A stretch of DNA of 64,000 nt from Bombyx mori (GCF_030269925.1 NC_085130.1:5468501-5532500); one strand, 5' to 3'; counted from the first letter of the stretch, positions 46,581-57,499 are shown. Made by a program: numbers and translations. The notes: generated from the letters alone by a model not told the origin.

Positions 46581-46787
46581 TCTATATATAAAAATGAATT
46601 GCTGTTCGTAATTTGTAAGTTGTAATTTTGGTCTTGAATTATTCGTGGAAGTCCAGGGAAGGTTTAAAAGGTGAGAATATTTAAAAAACTCGGAATTATA
46701 TCAAAACAAACAATTTTGTTTTTCCTTTGATGTGTCCCCTTGATGTGTCTTTTATTTATCGATTGAGGCACTACGAAGACTGCATCA
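46581..46787 (+). mobile_element. Helitron-like element, family 1, truncated, in an intron
   Basis: It starts TCTATATATAAAAATGAATT, carries 'tcttgaattattcgtggaag' and 'cgattgaggcactacgaaga', and lacks the CTAG end. It joins directly to a Bm1 copy. Confidence 0.65.
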
Positions 46788-47060
46788 AACCCGCAAAATT
46801 ATAATTTGCGTAATTACTGGTGGTAGGACCTCTTGTGAGTCCGCACTGGTAGGTACCACTGCCCCGCCTATTTCTGCCGTGAAGCGGTAATGCGTTTCGG
46901 TTTGAAGGGTGGGGCAGCCCTTGTGACAATACTGAGACCTTAGAACTATATCTCAAGGTGTGTGGCGCATTTACGTTGTAGATGTCTATGGGCTCTAGTA
47001 ACCACTTAACACCAGGTGGACTATGAGCTCGTCCACACATCTAAACAATAAAAAAAAAAA
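46788..47060 (+). mobile_element. Bm1 SINE in an intron
   Basis: It starts at 'aaacccgcaaaattataatt' without the tRNA-like head and ends at 'atctaaacaataaaaaa'. Confidence 0.88.
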
Positions 47061-47139
47061 CAATTCGGGTCGACACGACATATCTAGAATTTTTCAGAAC
47101 ATTTCCGATGGTACTAGTCGTTTCTTATTTAATTTACAG

Positions 47140-47172
47140 CCCGTGAATGACAACAGAAATATCCCCAATAGC
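47140..47172 (+). CDS. Microexon 4 (type A), first of a compact triplet
   Basis: Encodes PVNDNRNIPNS. The acceptor is TTTACAG and the donor GTGAGT. The next intron is only 72 nt (47173-47244), and exon starts here are exactly 105 nt apart. Confidence 0.8.
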
Positions 47173-47244
47173 GTGAGTAACAACATGTCTAGAACTTTTC
47201 AGAACATTCCCGATGGTACTAGTCCTTTCTTACTTAATTTACAG

Positions 47245-47277
47245 CCCGTGAATGACAACAGAAATATCCCCAATAGC
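47245..47277 (+). CDS. Microexon 5 (type A), second of a compact triplet
   Basis: Encodes PVNDNRNIPNS. The acceptor is TTTACAG and the donor GTGAGT. The flanking 72-nt introns contain no in-frame stop, so retention would add 24 residues per intron and keep the frame. Confidence 0.8.
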
Positions 47278-47349
47278 GTGAGTAACAACATGTCTAGAAC
47301 TTTTCAGAACATTTCTGATGGTACTAGTCGTTTCTTACTTAATTTACAG

Positions 47350-47382
47350 CCTATGAATGACAACAGAAATATTCCCAATAGC
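47350..47382 (+). CDS. Microexon 6 (type A), third of a compact triplet
   Basis: Encodes PMNDNRNIPNS (CCT ATG in place of CCC GTG). The acceptor is TTTACAG and the donor GTGAGT. Confidence 0.8.
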
Positions 47383-47697
47383 GTGAGTACCCAACATTAT
47401 TATTAATATATTCCTACTAACACAATAAACGTGAAAGTTTGTAAGAATGTATGGATATATGTTTGTTACTCCTTCACGCAAGAACTACTGGATGGATTTT
47501 GATAAAACATTGTTATAATATTAGCTTACACATCAGAATAACACATAGGCTATAATTTATAAAAAATTGTGTGAATTACACAAAATATAACGACAAGTGT
47601 CAAGTGAGTAGGAAAAATTTGTCATCTGCAGCTATTTTTGCATGCGCAGCAAAAACCGTTCAAGCTACCCGTATGATGTAAAAAATCTAATTTACAG

Positions 47698-47730
47698 CCC
47701 GTCAATGACTACAGAAATGCACCCAATAGC
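47698..47730 (+). CDS. Microexon 7 (type B)
   Basis: Encodes PVNDYRNAPNS, the same peptide as microexon 2. The acceptor is TTTACAG and the donor GTGAGT. Confidence 0.8.
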
Positions 47731-48077
47731 GTGAGTATCAACATTATAATCCATACGAGACGTATACATATTTTTTTAGTAACTCCAAAAGTACATACAA
47801 TCACTGAAATACAAATTAAAACCCGATTTAATTATCACAATGCTTAAATTAGACGTTAACAATTCAATTCACCACAATGTTCAAGCTTACAATTATTCAC
47901 CTCTTACGTTTCGCTTCAGGTGATCGCTTCACTATTTTCCTTCGAATGGAATTGATTACTAACGCCTTATAATCCTCGTATCATCATTGCAACGGTTTTA
48001 TAGTCGACACGACATGCCTAGAAATTTTCAGAAAGTTTTCGATGGTACTCACTAGTCATTTATTATTTAATTTACAG

Positions 48078-48110
48078 CCCGTGAATGACAACAGAAATAT
48101 CCCCAATAGC
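48078..48110 (+). CDS. Microexon 8 (type A), weakened donor
   Basis: Encodes PVNDNRNIPNS. The acceptor is TTTACAG. The donor is GTGAAT, the only departure from GTGAGT in the array, so splicing here may be less efficient. Confidence 0.75.
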
Positions 48111-48428
48111 GTGAATACCCAACATTATTATTAATATAGTCCTACTAACAAAATAGACGTGAAAGTTTGTAAGAATGTATGGATATATGTTTGTTACTTC
48201 TTCACACAAAAACTACTGGATGGTTTTTGATGAAACATAGTTATAATATTAGCTTACATATCAGAATAACACATAGGCTATAATTTATAATAAGATAGTG
48301 TGAATTACAAAAAATATAACGATAAGTGTCAAGTGAGTAGGAAAAAATTTGTCATTTGCTAACTATTCTTGCATGCGCCGCAAAAACCGTCCAAGTTACC
48401 AGTATGGTGTAAACAATCTAATTTACAG

Positions 48429-48461
48429 CCCGTCAACGACTACAGAAATACACCCAATGGC
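48429..48461 (+). CDS. Microexon 9 (type B)
   Basis: Encodes PVNDYRNTPNG (final GGC in place of AGC). The acceptor is TTTACAG and the donor GTGAGT. Confidence 0.8.
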
Positions 48462-48865
48462 GTGAGTACCAACATTATTATTAATATAATGGACTCTAAT
48501 TTCTTGAGCAGCATACGTAGCACCAATCCATACGAGACGCATACATTTTTTTTTTTAGCAACTCCAACAGTACATACAGTGGAAGATACGTTGCTCACTA
48601 GAGCTCAGGATAAACTATAACTCTCACTGAGTTACAAATAATAACTCGATTAAACTATCACAACGCTTAAAGTATTCTTCAAAACAATTTACTTCTTACG
48701 CTTCACTTCAGGTGCTCTCTTCTCTATTTCCATTCGAGTGGAACTGATTACTAAAGCTTGGTAATCCTTATATCGTCTTTGCAACGATTTTATAGTCGAC
48801 ACGACATGTCTAGAACTTTTCAGAACATTCCCGATGGTACTAGTCCTTTCTTACTTAATTTACAG

Positions 48866-48898
48866 CCCGTGAATGACAACAGAAATATCCCCAATAGC
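48866..48898 (+). CDS. Microexon 10 (type A)
   Basis: Encodes PVNDNRNIPNS. The acceptor is TTTACAG and the donor GTGAGT. Confidence 0.8.
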
Positions 48899-49129
48899 GT
48901 GAGTACCAATATTATTATTAATATATTCGTACTAATACAATAAACGTGAAAGTTTGTAAGAATGTATGCATGTATGTTTGTTGTTCCTTCACACGAATAC
49001 TACTGGATGGATTTTGATGAAACATTACAATAATATGGCTTACACATAAGAATAATACATGCTATCATTTATAAAGATTTAGTGTGAATTACACAAAATA
49101 TAACGATAAGTGTCAAGTGAGTATCAGCT

Positions 49130-49377
49130 TTACTGGTGGTAGGATCTCATGTGAGTCCGCACGGGTAGGTACCACCACCACGCCTATTTCGGCCGTGAAG
49201 CAGTAATGCGTTTCGGCTTGAAGGGTGGGGCAGCCGTTGTAACTATACTGAGATCTTACAACTTATATCTCAAGGTGGGTGGCGCATTTACGTTGTAAAT
49301 GTCTATGGGCTCCAGTAACCACTTAACACCAGTGGGGCTGTGAGCTCGTCCACCCATCTAAGCAATAAAAAAAAAAG
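49130..49377 (+). mobile_element. Bm1 SINE in an intron
   Basis: It starts at 'tttactggtggtaggatctc' and ends at 'ctaagcaataaaaaaa'. It sits between 'caagtgagta' and 'gagtaggaaaaa' of the type B spacer. The word GAGTA is present on both sides and may be a target-site duplication. Confidence 0.88.
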
Positions 49378-49470
49378 AGTAGGAAAAAATTTGTCATCTA
49401 CAAGCTATTCTGACGTACGCCGAAAAAACCGTCGAAATTACGCGTATGATGTAAAAAACCTTATTTACAG

Positions 49471-49503
49471 CCCGTCAATGACTACAGAAATGCACCCAGT
49501 AGC
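49471..49503 (+). CDS. Microexon 11 (type B)
   Basis: Encodes PVNDYRNAPSS (AGT for the usual AAT). The acceptor is TTTACAG and the donor GTGAGT. Confidence 0.8.
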
Positions 49504-49917
49504 GTGAGTATCTACAAATTTATTAATATAATGGACTCTAAGCAGCATACGTAGTACCAATCCATACGAGATGCATACATATTTTTTAGCAACTCCAAAA
49601 GTACATACAATGGAAGATGATGTTGCTCACTAGAGCTCTGGATAAACAATAAATCTCACAAAAAATAAAAAATAAACTAAAACCGAAATACAAATTAAAA
49701 CCCGATTTAATTGTCACAATGCTTTAAGTAGACTTCAACATTACAATTCACCTCTTACGCTTCGCTTGAAATGTTCCCAACAATATTTCACTTCGAGTGA
49801 AACTAATTACTAACGCCTTATAATCTTTGCAATGGTTTTATAGTCGACACAACATATCTAGAATTTTTCAGAAGATTTTCGATGTACTAGTCCTTGCTTA
49901 CTTAATTTACATTACAG

Positions 49918-49950
49918 CCTATGAATGACAACAGAAATATTCGCAATAGC
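49918..49950 (+). CDS. Microexon 12 (type A)
   Basis: Encodes PMNDNRNIRNS (CGC for CCC). Six bases have been inserted just before the exon ('tttacattacag'), yet the acceptor AG and exon length are unchanged. The donor is GTGAGT. Confidence 0.78.
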
Positions 49951-50126
49951 GTGAGTGCCAAACATCATTATTAACATAGTCCTATTAATACAATAAACGT
50001 GAAAGTTTGTAAGAATGTATGGATGTATGTTTGTTACTCCTTTAAGCAAAAACTACTGGATGGATTTTGAAGAAACATTACAAGAATATTAGCTCACACA
50101 TCAGAATAACACAGGCTATAGTTTAT

Positions 50127-50573
50127 GAAGTCGTCGTGGCCTAAAGGATAAGACGTCCGGTGCATTCATATGACGCGATGCAGCGGTGTTCGAATCCCGC
50201 AGGCGGGTACCAAATTTTCTAATGAAATACGTACTCAACAAATGTTCACGATTGACTTCCACGGTGAAGGAATAACATCGTGTAATAAAAACCAAACCCG
50301 CAAAATTATAATTTGCGTAATCACTGGTGGTAGGACCTCTTGGGAGTCCGCACGGGTAGGTACCACCACCCCGCCTATTTCCGCCGTGAAGCAGTAATGC
50401 GTTTCGGTTCGAAGGGTGGGGTAGCCGTTGTAACTATAGTGAGACCTTAGAACTTATATCTCGAGGTAGGTGGCGTATTTACCTTGTAGATGTCTATGGG
50501 CTCCAGTAACCACTTAACATCAGGTGGGCTGTGAGCTCGTCCATCCATCTACGCAATAAAAAATAAAAAAAAG
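50127..50573 (+). mobile_element. Bm1 SINE, full length, in an intron
   Basis: It starts 'gaagtcgtcgtggcctaaag' with the B box GTTCGAATCCC (50188-50198). The body follows, with an A-rich tail at 50556-50573. It is one of the most complete Bm1 copies in the window. Confidence 0.92.
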
Positions 50574-50709
50574 ATTTAGTGTGAATTACATAAAATATAA
50601 CGATAAGTGTCAAGTGAATAGGAAAAAATTTGTCATCTACAAGCTATTCTGACGTACGCTGCAAAAACCGTTGAAATTACGCGCATGATGTAAAAAACCT
50701 AATTTACAG

Positions 50710-50742
50710 CCCGCCAGTGACTACAGAAATACACCCAATAGC
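50710..50742 (+). CDS. Microexon 13 (type B)
   Basis: Encodes PASDYRNTPNS. The acceptor is TTTACAG and the donor GTGAGT. Reading on through the donor gives VSTNIK and a stop. Confidence 0.8.
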
Positions 50743-51062
50743 GTGAGTACCAACATTAAGTAGTAATATAATGCACTCTAATTTATTCAGCAGCATACGT
50801 AGCACCAATCCACATGAGACGCAAACATATTGAACTTACACAGTTTGTTATTTAAGTGTACCCTCAAATTGTGCTAAATGATTTTTGTAGACATCATGGC
50901 ATGTAATAAAGATCTGTATTTTTTAAGCAATCTAAAAGTACATACCATAGAAGATAAGGTTGCGAGCTGGAACTCGGGATTAACAATTCGGGTCGACACG
51001 ACATGTCTAGATTTTTTCAGAACATTTCCGATGGTACTAGTCGTTTCTTACTTAATTTACAG

Positions 51063-51095
51063 CCTATGAATGACAACAGAAATATCCACAATAGC
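51063..51095 (+). CDS. Microexon 14 (type A)
   Basis: Encodes PMNDNRNIHNS (CAC for CCC). The acceptor is TTTACAG and the donor GTGAGT. Confidence 0.8.
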
Positions 51096-51412
51096 GTGAG
51101 TGCCAACATTATTATTAATATATTCCTACTAATACAATAAACGTGAAAGTTTGTAAGAATGTATAGACGTATGTTTGTTATTCCTTTACACAAAAACTAC
51201 TGGATGGAGTTTGGTGAAATATTACAATAATATTAGCTTACACATCAGAGTAACACATTGGTTATAATTTATAAAAATTAAGTGTTAATTACACAAAATA
51301 TAACGACAAGTGTCACGTGAGTAGGAAAAAGTTTGTCATTTGTAAACTATTTTTGCGTGCGCCGCAAAAACCTTTCAAGTTACCCGTATAATGTAAAAAT
51401 TTTAATTCACAG

Positions 51413-51445
51413 CCCGTCAATGGCTACAGAAATACACCGAACAGC
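51413..51445 (+). CDS. Microexon 15 (type B)
   Basis: Encodes PVNGYRNTPNS (GGC for GAC). The acceptor is TTCACAG and the donor GTGAGT. Confidence 0.8.
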
Positions 51446-51868
51446 GTGAGTATCGACATTATTATTAATTAATGCATTCTATAATAATTTCTTCAGCAGC
51501 ATACGTAGCTCAAATCCATATGAGACGCAAACAAATTTTTGTAGCAACTCCAAAAGTACATACAATGGAAGATAACGTTGCTCGATAGAGCTCGGGATAA
51601 ACAATAACTCTCACTGAAATACAAATTAAAATCCGATTCACACGATCCGATCACAACGCTTAAAGTAGACTTCAACATTACAATTATTCGCCTCTTGCGT
51701 TTCGGTTCAAGTGATCGCTTCACTATTTTTCTTCGAATGGAACTCATTACTAACGTCTTATAATCCTTATATCATCTTTGCAACGGCTTTCTAGTCGACA
51801 CGACATGTCTAAAATTTTTCAGAACATTTCAGATGGTACCTACTAGTCGTTTCTTACTTAATTTACAG

Positions 51869-51901
51869 CCCGTGAATGACAACAGAAATATCCCCAACAG
51901 C
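51869..51901 (+). CDS. Microexon 16 (type A)
   Basis: Encodes PVNDNRNIPNS (silent AAC for AAT near the end). The acceptor is TTTACAG and the donor GTGAGT. Confidence 0.8.
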
Positions 51902-52215
51902 GTGAGTAACAACAATATTATTAATATAATTCTACTAATATAATAAACGTGAAGGATTGCAAGGATATATGTTTGTTACTCCTTCACACAAAAACTACTG
52001 GAGAGATTTTGATAAAACATTACAATAATAATAACTTACACATCAGAATAACACAAGCTATTTTTTTTTTAAATATTAGTATAATGTAAATTTCCTAAAA
52101 TATAACGGCTAAGTGCCAAGTAAGTAAGAAAAAATCTGTCGTCTGCGAACTATTCTGGCATGCGCCACAAAAACCCTTGAAGATGCCCGTATAATGTAAA
52201 AAACCTAATTTACAG

Positions 52216-52248
52216 CCCGTCAGTGACTACAGAAATACACCCAATAGC
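52216..52248 (+). CDS. Microexon 17 (type B)
   Basis: Encodes PVSDYRNTPNS. The acceptor is TTTACAG and the donor GTGAGT. Confidence 0.8.
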
Positions 52249-52672
52249 GTGAGTACCAACATTAAGTAGTAATATAATGCACTCTAATTTATTCAGCAGC
52301 ATACGTAGCACCAATCCATACGAGAGGCATACATATCTTTTTAACAACTCCAAAAGTACATAAAATGGAAGGTGATGTTGCTCGCTAGAGCTCAGGATAA
52401 AGAGTAATTCTCACAAAAAAATAAAAAATAAACTAAAACCGAAATACAAATTAAAACCTGATTTAATTATCACAATGCTTAAAGTAGACTTCAACATTAA
52501 AATTCACCTCTTACGCTTCGCTTCAGGTGATCCCTTTGCTATTTCTCTTCGAGTGAAACTGATTACTAACGCCTTTTAATTATTATATCATCTTTGCAAT
52601 AGTCGACACGACATGTCTAGAATTTTTTAGAACATTTCTGATGGTACTAGTATTTTCTTACTTAATTTACAG

Positions 52673-52705
52673 CCTATGAATGACAACAGAAATATCCCCA
52701 ATAGC
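52673..52705 (+). CDS. Microexon 18 (type A)
   Basis: Encodes PMNDNRNIPNS. The acceptor is TTTACAG and the donor GTGAGT. Confidence 0.8.
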
Positions 52706-53076
52706 GTGAGTACCCAACATCATTATTAATATAATCCTATTAATACAATAAACGTGAATGTTTGTTACTCCTTCACGCAAAAACTAGTAGATGGATTTTG
52801 ATGAAACATTACAATAATATAGCTTACACATCAGAGTAACACATTGGTTATAATTTATAAAAATTAAGTGTTAATTATACAAAATATAACGACAAGTGTC
52901 ACGTGAGTAGGAAAAAGTTTGTCATTAATTCAAATATTAGTGTAATGTGAATTTCCTAAAATATAACGGCTAAGTGTCAGGTTAGTAGTAAAAAATCTGT
53001 CGTCTACGAACAATTCTGGCATGCGCCACAAAAACCGTTGAAGATGCCCGTGTAATGTAAAAAACCTAATTTACAG

Positions 53077-53109
53077 CCCGTCAGTGACTACAGAAATACA
53101 CCCAATAGC
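53077..53109 (+). CDS. Microexon 19 (type B)
   Basis: Encodes PVSDYRNTPNS. The acceptor is TTTACAG and the donor GTGAGT. From here to microexon 23 the array repeats with a period of about 690-700 bp. Confidence 0.8.
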
Positions 53110-53423
53110 GTGAGTACCAACATTAAGTAGTAATATAATGCACTCTAATTTATTCAGCAGCATACGTAGCACAAATCCATACGAGACGCAGTAATATTGA
53201 TCTTACGCAGTTTGTTTTTTAAGTCTACCCTCAAATTGTGTTAAATTATTTTTGTAAGCATCACAATAAAGATCTGTATTTTTATAAGCAATTTAAAAGT
53301 ACCTACCATAGAAGATAAGGTTGCGGGCTGAAACTCGGGATTAACAATTTGGGTCGACACGACATGTCTAGAATTTATCAGAATTTTTTTGATGGTACTA
53401 GTCGTTTCTTATTTAATTTACAG

Positions 53424-53456
53424 CCCGTGAATGACAACAGAAATATCCCCAATAGC
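53424..53456 (+). CDS. Microexon 20 (type A)
   Basis: Encodes PVNDNRNIPNS. The acceptor is TTTACAG and the donor GTGAGT. Confidence 0.8.
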
Positions 53457-53766
53457 GTGAGTACCAACATTATTATTAATATAAAATTCTACTAATATAA
53501 TAAACGTGAAGGATTGCAAGGATGTATTACTCCTTCACACAAAAACTACTGGAGAGATTTTGTTAAACATTACAATAATAATAACTTACACATCAGAATA
53601 ACACAAGCTATTATTTTTTTTAAATATTAGTATAATGTGAATTTCCTAAAATATAACGGCTAAGTGTCAAGTAAGTAGGAAGAAATCTCTCATCTGCAAG
53701 CTGTTCTTGCGTGCGCCGCAAAAACCGTTGAAGTTACCCGTATAATGTAAAAAGTTTCATTTACAG

Positions 53767-53799
53767 CCCGTCAACGACTATAGAAATACACCCAATAGC
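53767..53799 (+). CDS. Microexon 21 (type B)
   Basis: Encodes PVNDYRNTPNS with silent TAT for TAC. The acceptor is TTTACAG and the donor GTGAGT. Confidence 0.8.
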
Positions 53800-54119
53800 G
53801 TGAGTACCAACATTAAGTAGTAATATAATGCACTCTAATTTATTCAGCAGCATACGTAGCACAAATCCATACGAGACGCAGTAATATTGATCTTACGCAG
53901 TTTGTTTTTTAAGTCTACCCTCAAATTGTGTTAAATGATTTTTGTAAGCATCATGGTGCACAATAAAGATCTGTATTTTTATAAGCAATTTAAAAGTACC
54001 TACCATAGAAGATAAGGTTGCGGGCTGAAACTCGGGATTAACAATTTGGGTCGACACGACATGTCTAGAATTTATCAGAATTTTTTGATGGTACTAGTCG
54101 TTTCTTATTTAATTTACAG

Positions 54120-54152
54120 CCCGTGAATGACAACAGAAATATCCCCAATAGC
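54120..54152 (+). CDS. Microexon 22 (type A)
   Basis: Encodes PVNDNRNIPNS. The acceptor is TTTACAG and the donor GTGAGT. Confidence 0.8.
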
Positions 54153-54468
54153 GTGAGTACCAACATTATTATTAATATAAAATTCTACTAATATAATAAA
54201 CGTGAAGGATTGCAAGGATGTATTACTCCTTCACACAAAAACTACTGGAGAGACTTAGATGAAACATTACAATAATATTAGCTTTACCTTACACATCAGA
54301 ATAACAGAAGCTACAATTTTTAAAAATATTAGTATAATGTGAATTTCCTAAAATATTACGTCTAAGTGTCAAGTAAGTAGGAAAAAATCTGTCGTCTGCG
54401 AACTATTCTGGCATGCGCCACAAAAACCGTTGAAGATGCCCGTGTAATGTAAAAAACCTAATTTACAG

Positions 54469-54501
54469 CCTGTCAGTGACTACAGAAATACACCCAATAG
54501 C
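54469..54501 (+). CDS. Microexon 23 (type B)
   Basis: Encodes PVSDYRNTPNS with CCT as first codon. The acceptor is TTTACAG and the donor GTGAGT. The left edge of the 1654-bp duplication falls inside this exon, near 54493. Confidence 0.8.
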
Positions 54502-54808
54502 GTGAGTACCAACATTAAGTAGTAATATAATGCACTCTAATTTATTCAGCAGCATACGTATCCATACGAGACGCAGTAATATTGATCTTACGCAGTTTGT
54601 TTTTTAAGTCTACCCTCAAATTGTGTTAAATTATTTTTGTAAGCATCACAATAAAGATCTGTATTTTTATAAGCAATTTAAAAGTACATACTATAGAAGA
54701 TAAGGTTGCGGGCTGAAACTCGGGATTAACAATTTGGGTCGACACGACATGACTAGAAATTTTCAGAACATTTTCGATGGTACTAGTCGTTTCTTACTTA
54801 ATTTACAG

Positions 54809-54841
54809 CCCGTGAATGACAACAGAAATATCCCCAATAGC
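54809..54841 (+). CDS. Microexon 24 (type A)
   Basis: Encodes PVNDNRNIPNS. The acceptor is TTTACAG and the donor GTGAGT. It is duplicated as microexon 28. Confidence 0.8.
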
Positions 54842-55156
54842 GTGAGTACCAATATTATTATTCATATAGTTCTACTAATACAATAGACGTGAAAGTTTAT
54901 AAGAATGCATGGGTGCGTGATTGTTATTCCTTCAAACCAAAACTATGGGATGGATTTTGATGAAACATTACAATAATATTAGCTTACACATCAGAATAGC
55001 ACAGGCTATAATTTTTAAAGATATAGTGGGAATTACCCAAAATATAACGATAAGTGTCAAGTAAGTAGGAAGAAATCTCTCATCTGCAAGCTGTTCTTGC
55101 GTGCGCCGCAAAAACCGTTGAAGTTACCCGTATAATGTAAAAAGTTTCATTTACAG

Positions 55157-55189
55157 GCCGTCAACGACTATAGAAATACACCCAATAGC
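55157..55189 (+). CDS. Microexon 25 (type B)
   Basis: Encodes AVNDYRNTPNS (GCC for CCC as first codon). The acceptor is TTTACAG and the donor GTGAGT. It is duplicated as microexon 29. Confidence 0.8.
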
Positions 55190-55214
55190 GTGAGTACCAA
55201 CAATATTATTAATA

Positions 55215-55430
55215 TGTTGTTGTTGTTGTAGTCCTAGGGTACCCCGCTGGTACATAAGGCCCTCACAAATTGTCTCCACTTTACCCTGTCTTGCGCTTGC
55301 TCCTTGCCATCACTCCAGATCACGTTGGCAGTCCTCATCTCACTCTCTACGGTGCGTCGCCAAGTGTGTACAGGGCGACCAGGTCTTCTCCTGCCAAGCG
55401 GTTGCTACTCAAACGCGATTGATGCTGCAC
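55215..55430 (-). mobile_element. LINE 3' end with (AAC)n tail, in an intron
   Basis: On the plus strand it begins (TTG)n and then 'tagtcctagggtaccccgct', 'ccttgccatcactccagatc', 'gtgtacagggcgaccaggtc'. A triplet tail followed by GC-richer sequence is the layout of other LINE 3' ends here. An identical copy at 56869-57084 was carried by the 1654-bp duplication. Confidence 0.65.
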
Positions 55431-55812
55431 TATAATTTCTTCAGCAGCATACGTAACACAAATCCATATGAGACGCATACATATTTTGTAGTTACTCCAA
55501 AAGTACATACAATGGAAGATAATGTTGCTCGCTAGAGCTCTAGATAAACAATAAACAAAACCCGATTTAATTATCACAATGCTTAATGTTGACTTTAACA
55601 ATTCAATTCACAACAATGTTCAACTTTACAATTATTCACCTCTTACGCTTCGCTTCAGATTATCGCTTCACTATTTCCCTTCGAGTGAAACTGATTACTA
55701 ACGCCTTATAATCCTCATATCATCTTTGCAACGGTTTTATAGTTGACACGACATGTCTAGAATTTTTCAGAACATTTCCGATGGTACTAGTCGTTTCTTA
55801 CTTAATTTACAG

Positions 55813-55845
55813 CCTATGAATGACAACAGAAATATCCCCAATAGC
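55813..55845 (+). CDS. Microexon 26 (type A)
   Basis: Encodes PMNDNRNIPNS. The acceptor is TTTACAG and the donor GTGAGT. It is duplicated as microexon 30. Confidence 0.8.
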
Positions 55846-56122
55846 GTGAGTGCCAACATTATTATTAATATATTCCTACTAATACAATAAACGTGAAATT
55901 TTGTAAGAATGTATGGATATATGTTTGTTACTCCTTCACGCAAAAACTACTGGGCGGATTTTTATGAAACAGCTATAATTTGTAATAAAATAGTGTTAAT
56001 TACACAAAATATAACGATAAGTGTCAAGTGAGTAAGAAAAAATTTGTTTTTTGCAAACTATTCTTGCGTGCCCCGCAAAACCGTTCAAGTTACCAGTATG
56101 GTGTAAAAAATCTAATACACAA

Positions 56123-56155
56123 CCCGTCAATGACTACAGAAATACGCCCAATAGC
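56123..56155 (+). pseudogene. Microexon 27 (type B), acceptor lost
   Basis: The core encodes PVNDYRNTPNS and the donor is GTGAGT, but the acceptor reads TACACAA, so the essential AG is gone. The exon is probably skipped; since it is 33 nt and phase 0, skipping would not shift the frame. Confidence 0.8.
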
Positions 56156-56462
56156 GTGAGTACCAACATTAAGTAGTAATATAATGCACTCTAATTTATT
56201 CAGCAGCATACGTATCCATACGAGACGCAGTAATATTGATCTTACGCAGTTTGTTTTTTAAGTCTACCCTCAAATTGTGTTAAATTATTTTTGTAAGCAT
56301 CACAATAAAGATCTGTATTTTTATAAGCAATTTAAAAGTACATACTATAGAAGATAAGGTTGCGGGCTGAAACTCGGGATTAACAATTTGGGTCGACACG
56401 ACATGACTAGAAATTTTCAGAACATTTTCGATGGTACTAGTCGTTTCTTACTTAATTTACAG

Positions 56463-56495
56463 CCCGTGAATGACAACAGAAATATCCCCAATAGC
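56463..56495 (+). CDS. Microexon 28 (type A)
   Basis: Encodes PVNDNRNIPNS; duplicate of microexon 24 at +1654. The acceptor is TTTACAG and the donor GTGAGT. Confidence 0.8.
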
Positions 56496-56810
56496 GTGAG
56501 TACCAATATTATTATTCATATAGTTCTACTAATACAATAGACGTGAAAGTTTATAAGAATGCATGGGTGCGTGATTGTTATTCCTTCAAACCAAAACTAT
56601 GGGATGGATTTTGATGAAACATTACAATAATATTAGCTTACACATCAGAATAGCACAGGCTATAATTTTTAAAGATATAGTGGGAATTACCCAAAATATA
56701 ACGATAAGTGTCAAGTAAGTAGGAAGAAATCTCTCATCTGCAAGCTGTTCTTGCGTGCGCCGCAAAAACCGTTGAAGTTACCCGTATAATGTAAAAAGTT
56801 TCATTTACAG

Positions 56811-56843
56811 GCCGTCAACGACTATAGAAATACACCCAATAGC
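56811..56843 (+). CDS. Microexon 29 (type B)
   Basis: Encodes AVNDYRNTPNS; duplicate of microexon 25 at +1654. The acceptor is TTTACAG and the donor GTGAGT. Confidence 0.8.
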
Positions 56844-56868
56844 GTGAGTACCAACAATATTATTAATA

Positions 56869-57084
56869 TGTTGTTGTTGTTGTAGTCCTAGGGTACCCCG
56901 CTGGTACATAAGGCCCTCACAAATTGTCTCCACTTTACCCTGTCTTGCGCTTGCTCCTTGCCATCACTCCAGATCACGTTGGCAGTCCTCATCTCACTCT
57001 CTACGGTGCGTCGCCAAGTGTGTACAGGGCGACCAGGTCTTCTCCTGCCAAGCGGTTGCTACTCAAACGCGATTGATGCTGCAC
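56869..57084 (-). mobile_element. LINE 3' end with (AAC)n tail, duplicated copy
   Basis: It looks identical to 55215-55430 and lies at the same place in the duplicated unit, so it was copied with the array, not inserted separately. Confidence 0.65.
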
Positions 57085-57466
57085 TATAATTTCTTCAGCA
57101 GCATACGTAACACAAATCCATATGAGACGCATACATATTTTGTAGTTACTCCAAAAGTACATACAATGGAAGATAATGTTGCTCGCTAGAGCTCTAGATA
57201 AACAATAAACAAAACCCGATTTAATTATCACAATGCTTAATGTTGACTTTAACAATTCAATTCACAACAATGTTCAACTTTACAATTATTCACCTCTTAC
57301 GCTTCGCTTCAGATTATCGCTTCACTATTTCCCTTCGAGTGAAACTGATTACTAACGCCTTATAATCCTCATATCATCTTTGCAACGGTTTTATAGTTGA
57401 CACGACATGTCTAGAATTTTTCAGAACATTTCCGATGGTACTAGTCGTTTCTTACTTAATTTACAG

Positions 57467-57499
57467 CCTATGAATGACAACAGAAATATCCCCAATAGC
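57467..57499 (+). CDS. Microexon 30 (type A)
   Basis: Encodes PMNDNRNIPNS; duplicate of microexon 26 at +1654. The acceptor is TTTACAG and the donor GTGAGT. The downstream intron carries the 2.9-kb LINE. Confidence 0.8.

Larger units (their letters stand above)
54493..56146 (+). repeat. 1654-bp tandem duplication, first copy
   Basis: From 'cccaatagcgtgagt' at 54493 the sequence repeats 1654 bp later, and I saw no difference in the stretches compared. The unit holds microexons 24, 25 and 26 and ends inside microexon 27. Both edges lie in a type B exon, so unequal exchange between type B exons would create it without breaking the frame. Confidence 0.88.

Noticed and set aside
47023..47406. A 127-codon open frame read as a single-exon gene
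   Set aside because: It is the read-through of three 33-nt exons and two stop-free 72-nt introns plus Bm1 tail sequence. The donor and acceptor sites at each repeat boundary fit splicing better.
55347..57255. Two identical 84-codon minus-strand frames (55347-55601 and 57001-57255)
   Set aside because: They lie in duplicated spacer that includes a LINE 3' end. Identity comes from the 1654-bp duplication, and similar spacers elsewhere do not keep the frame.
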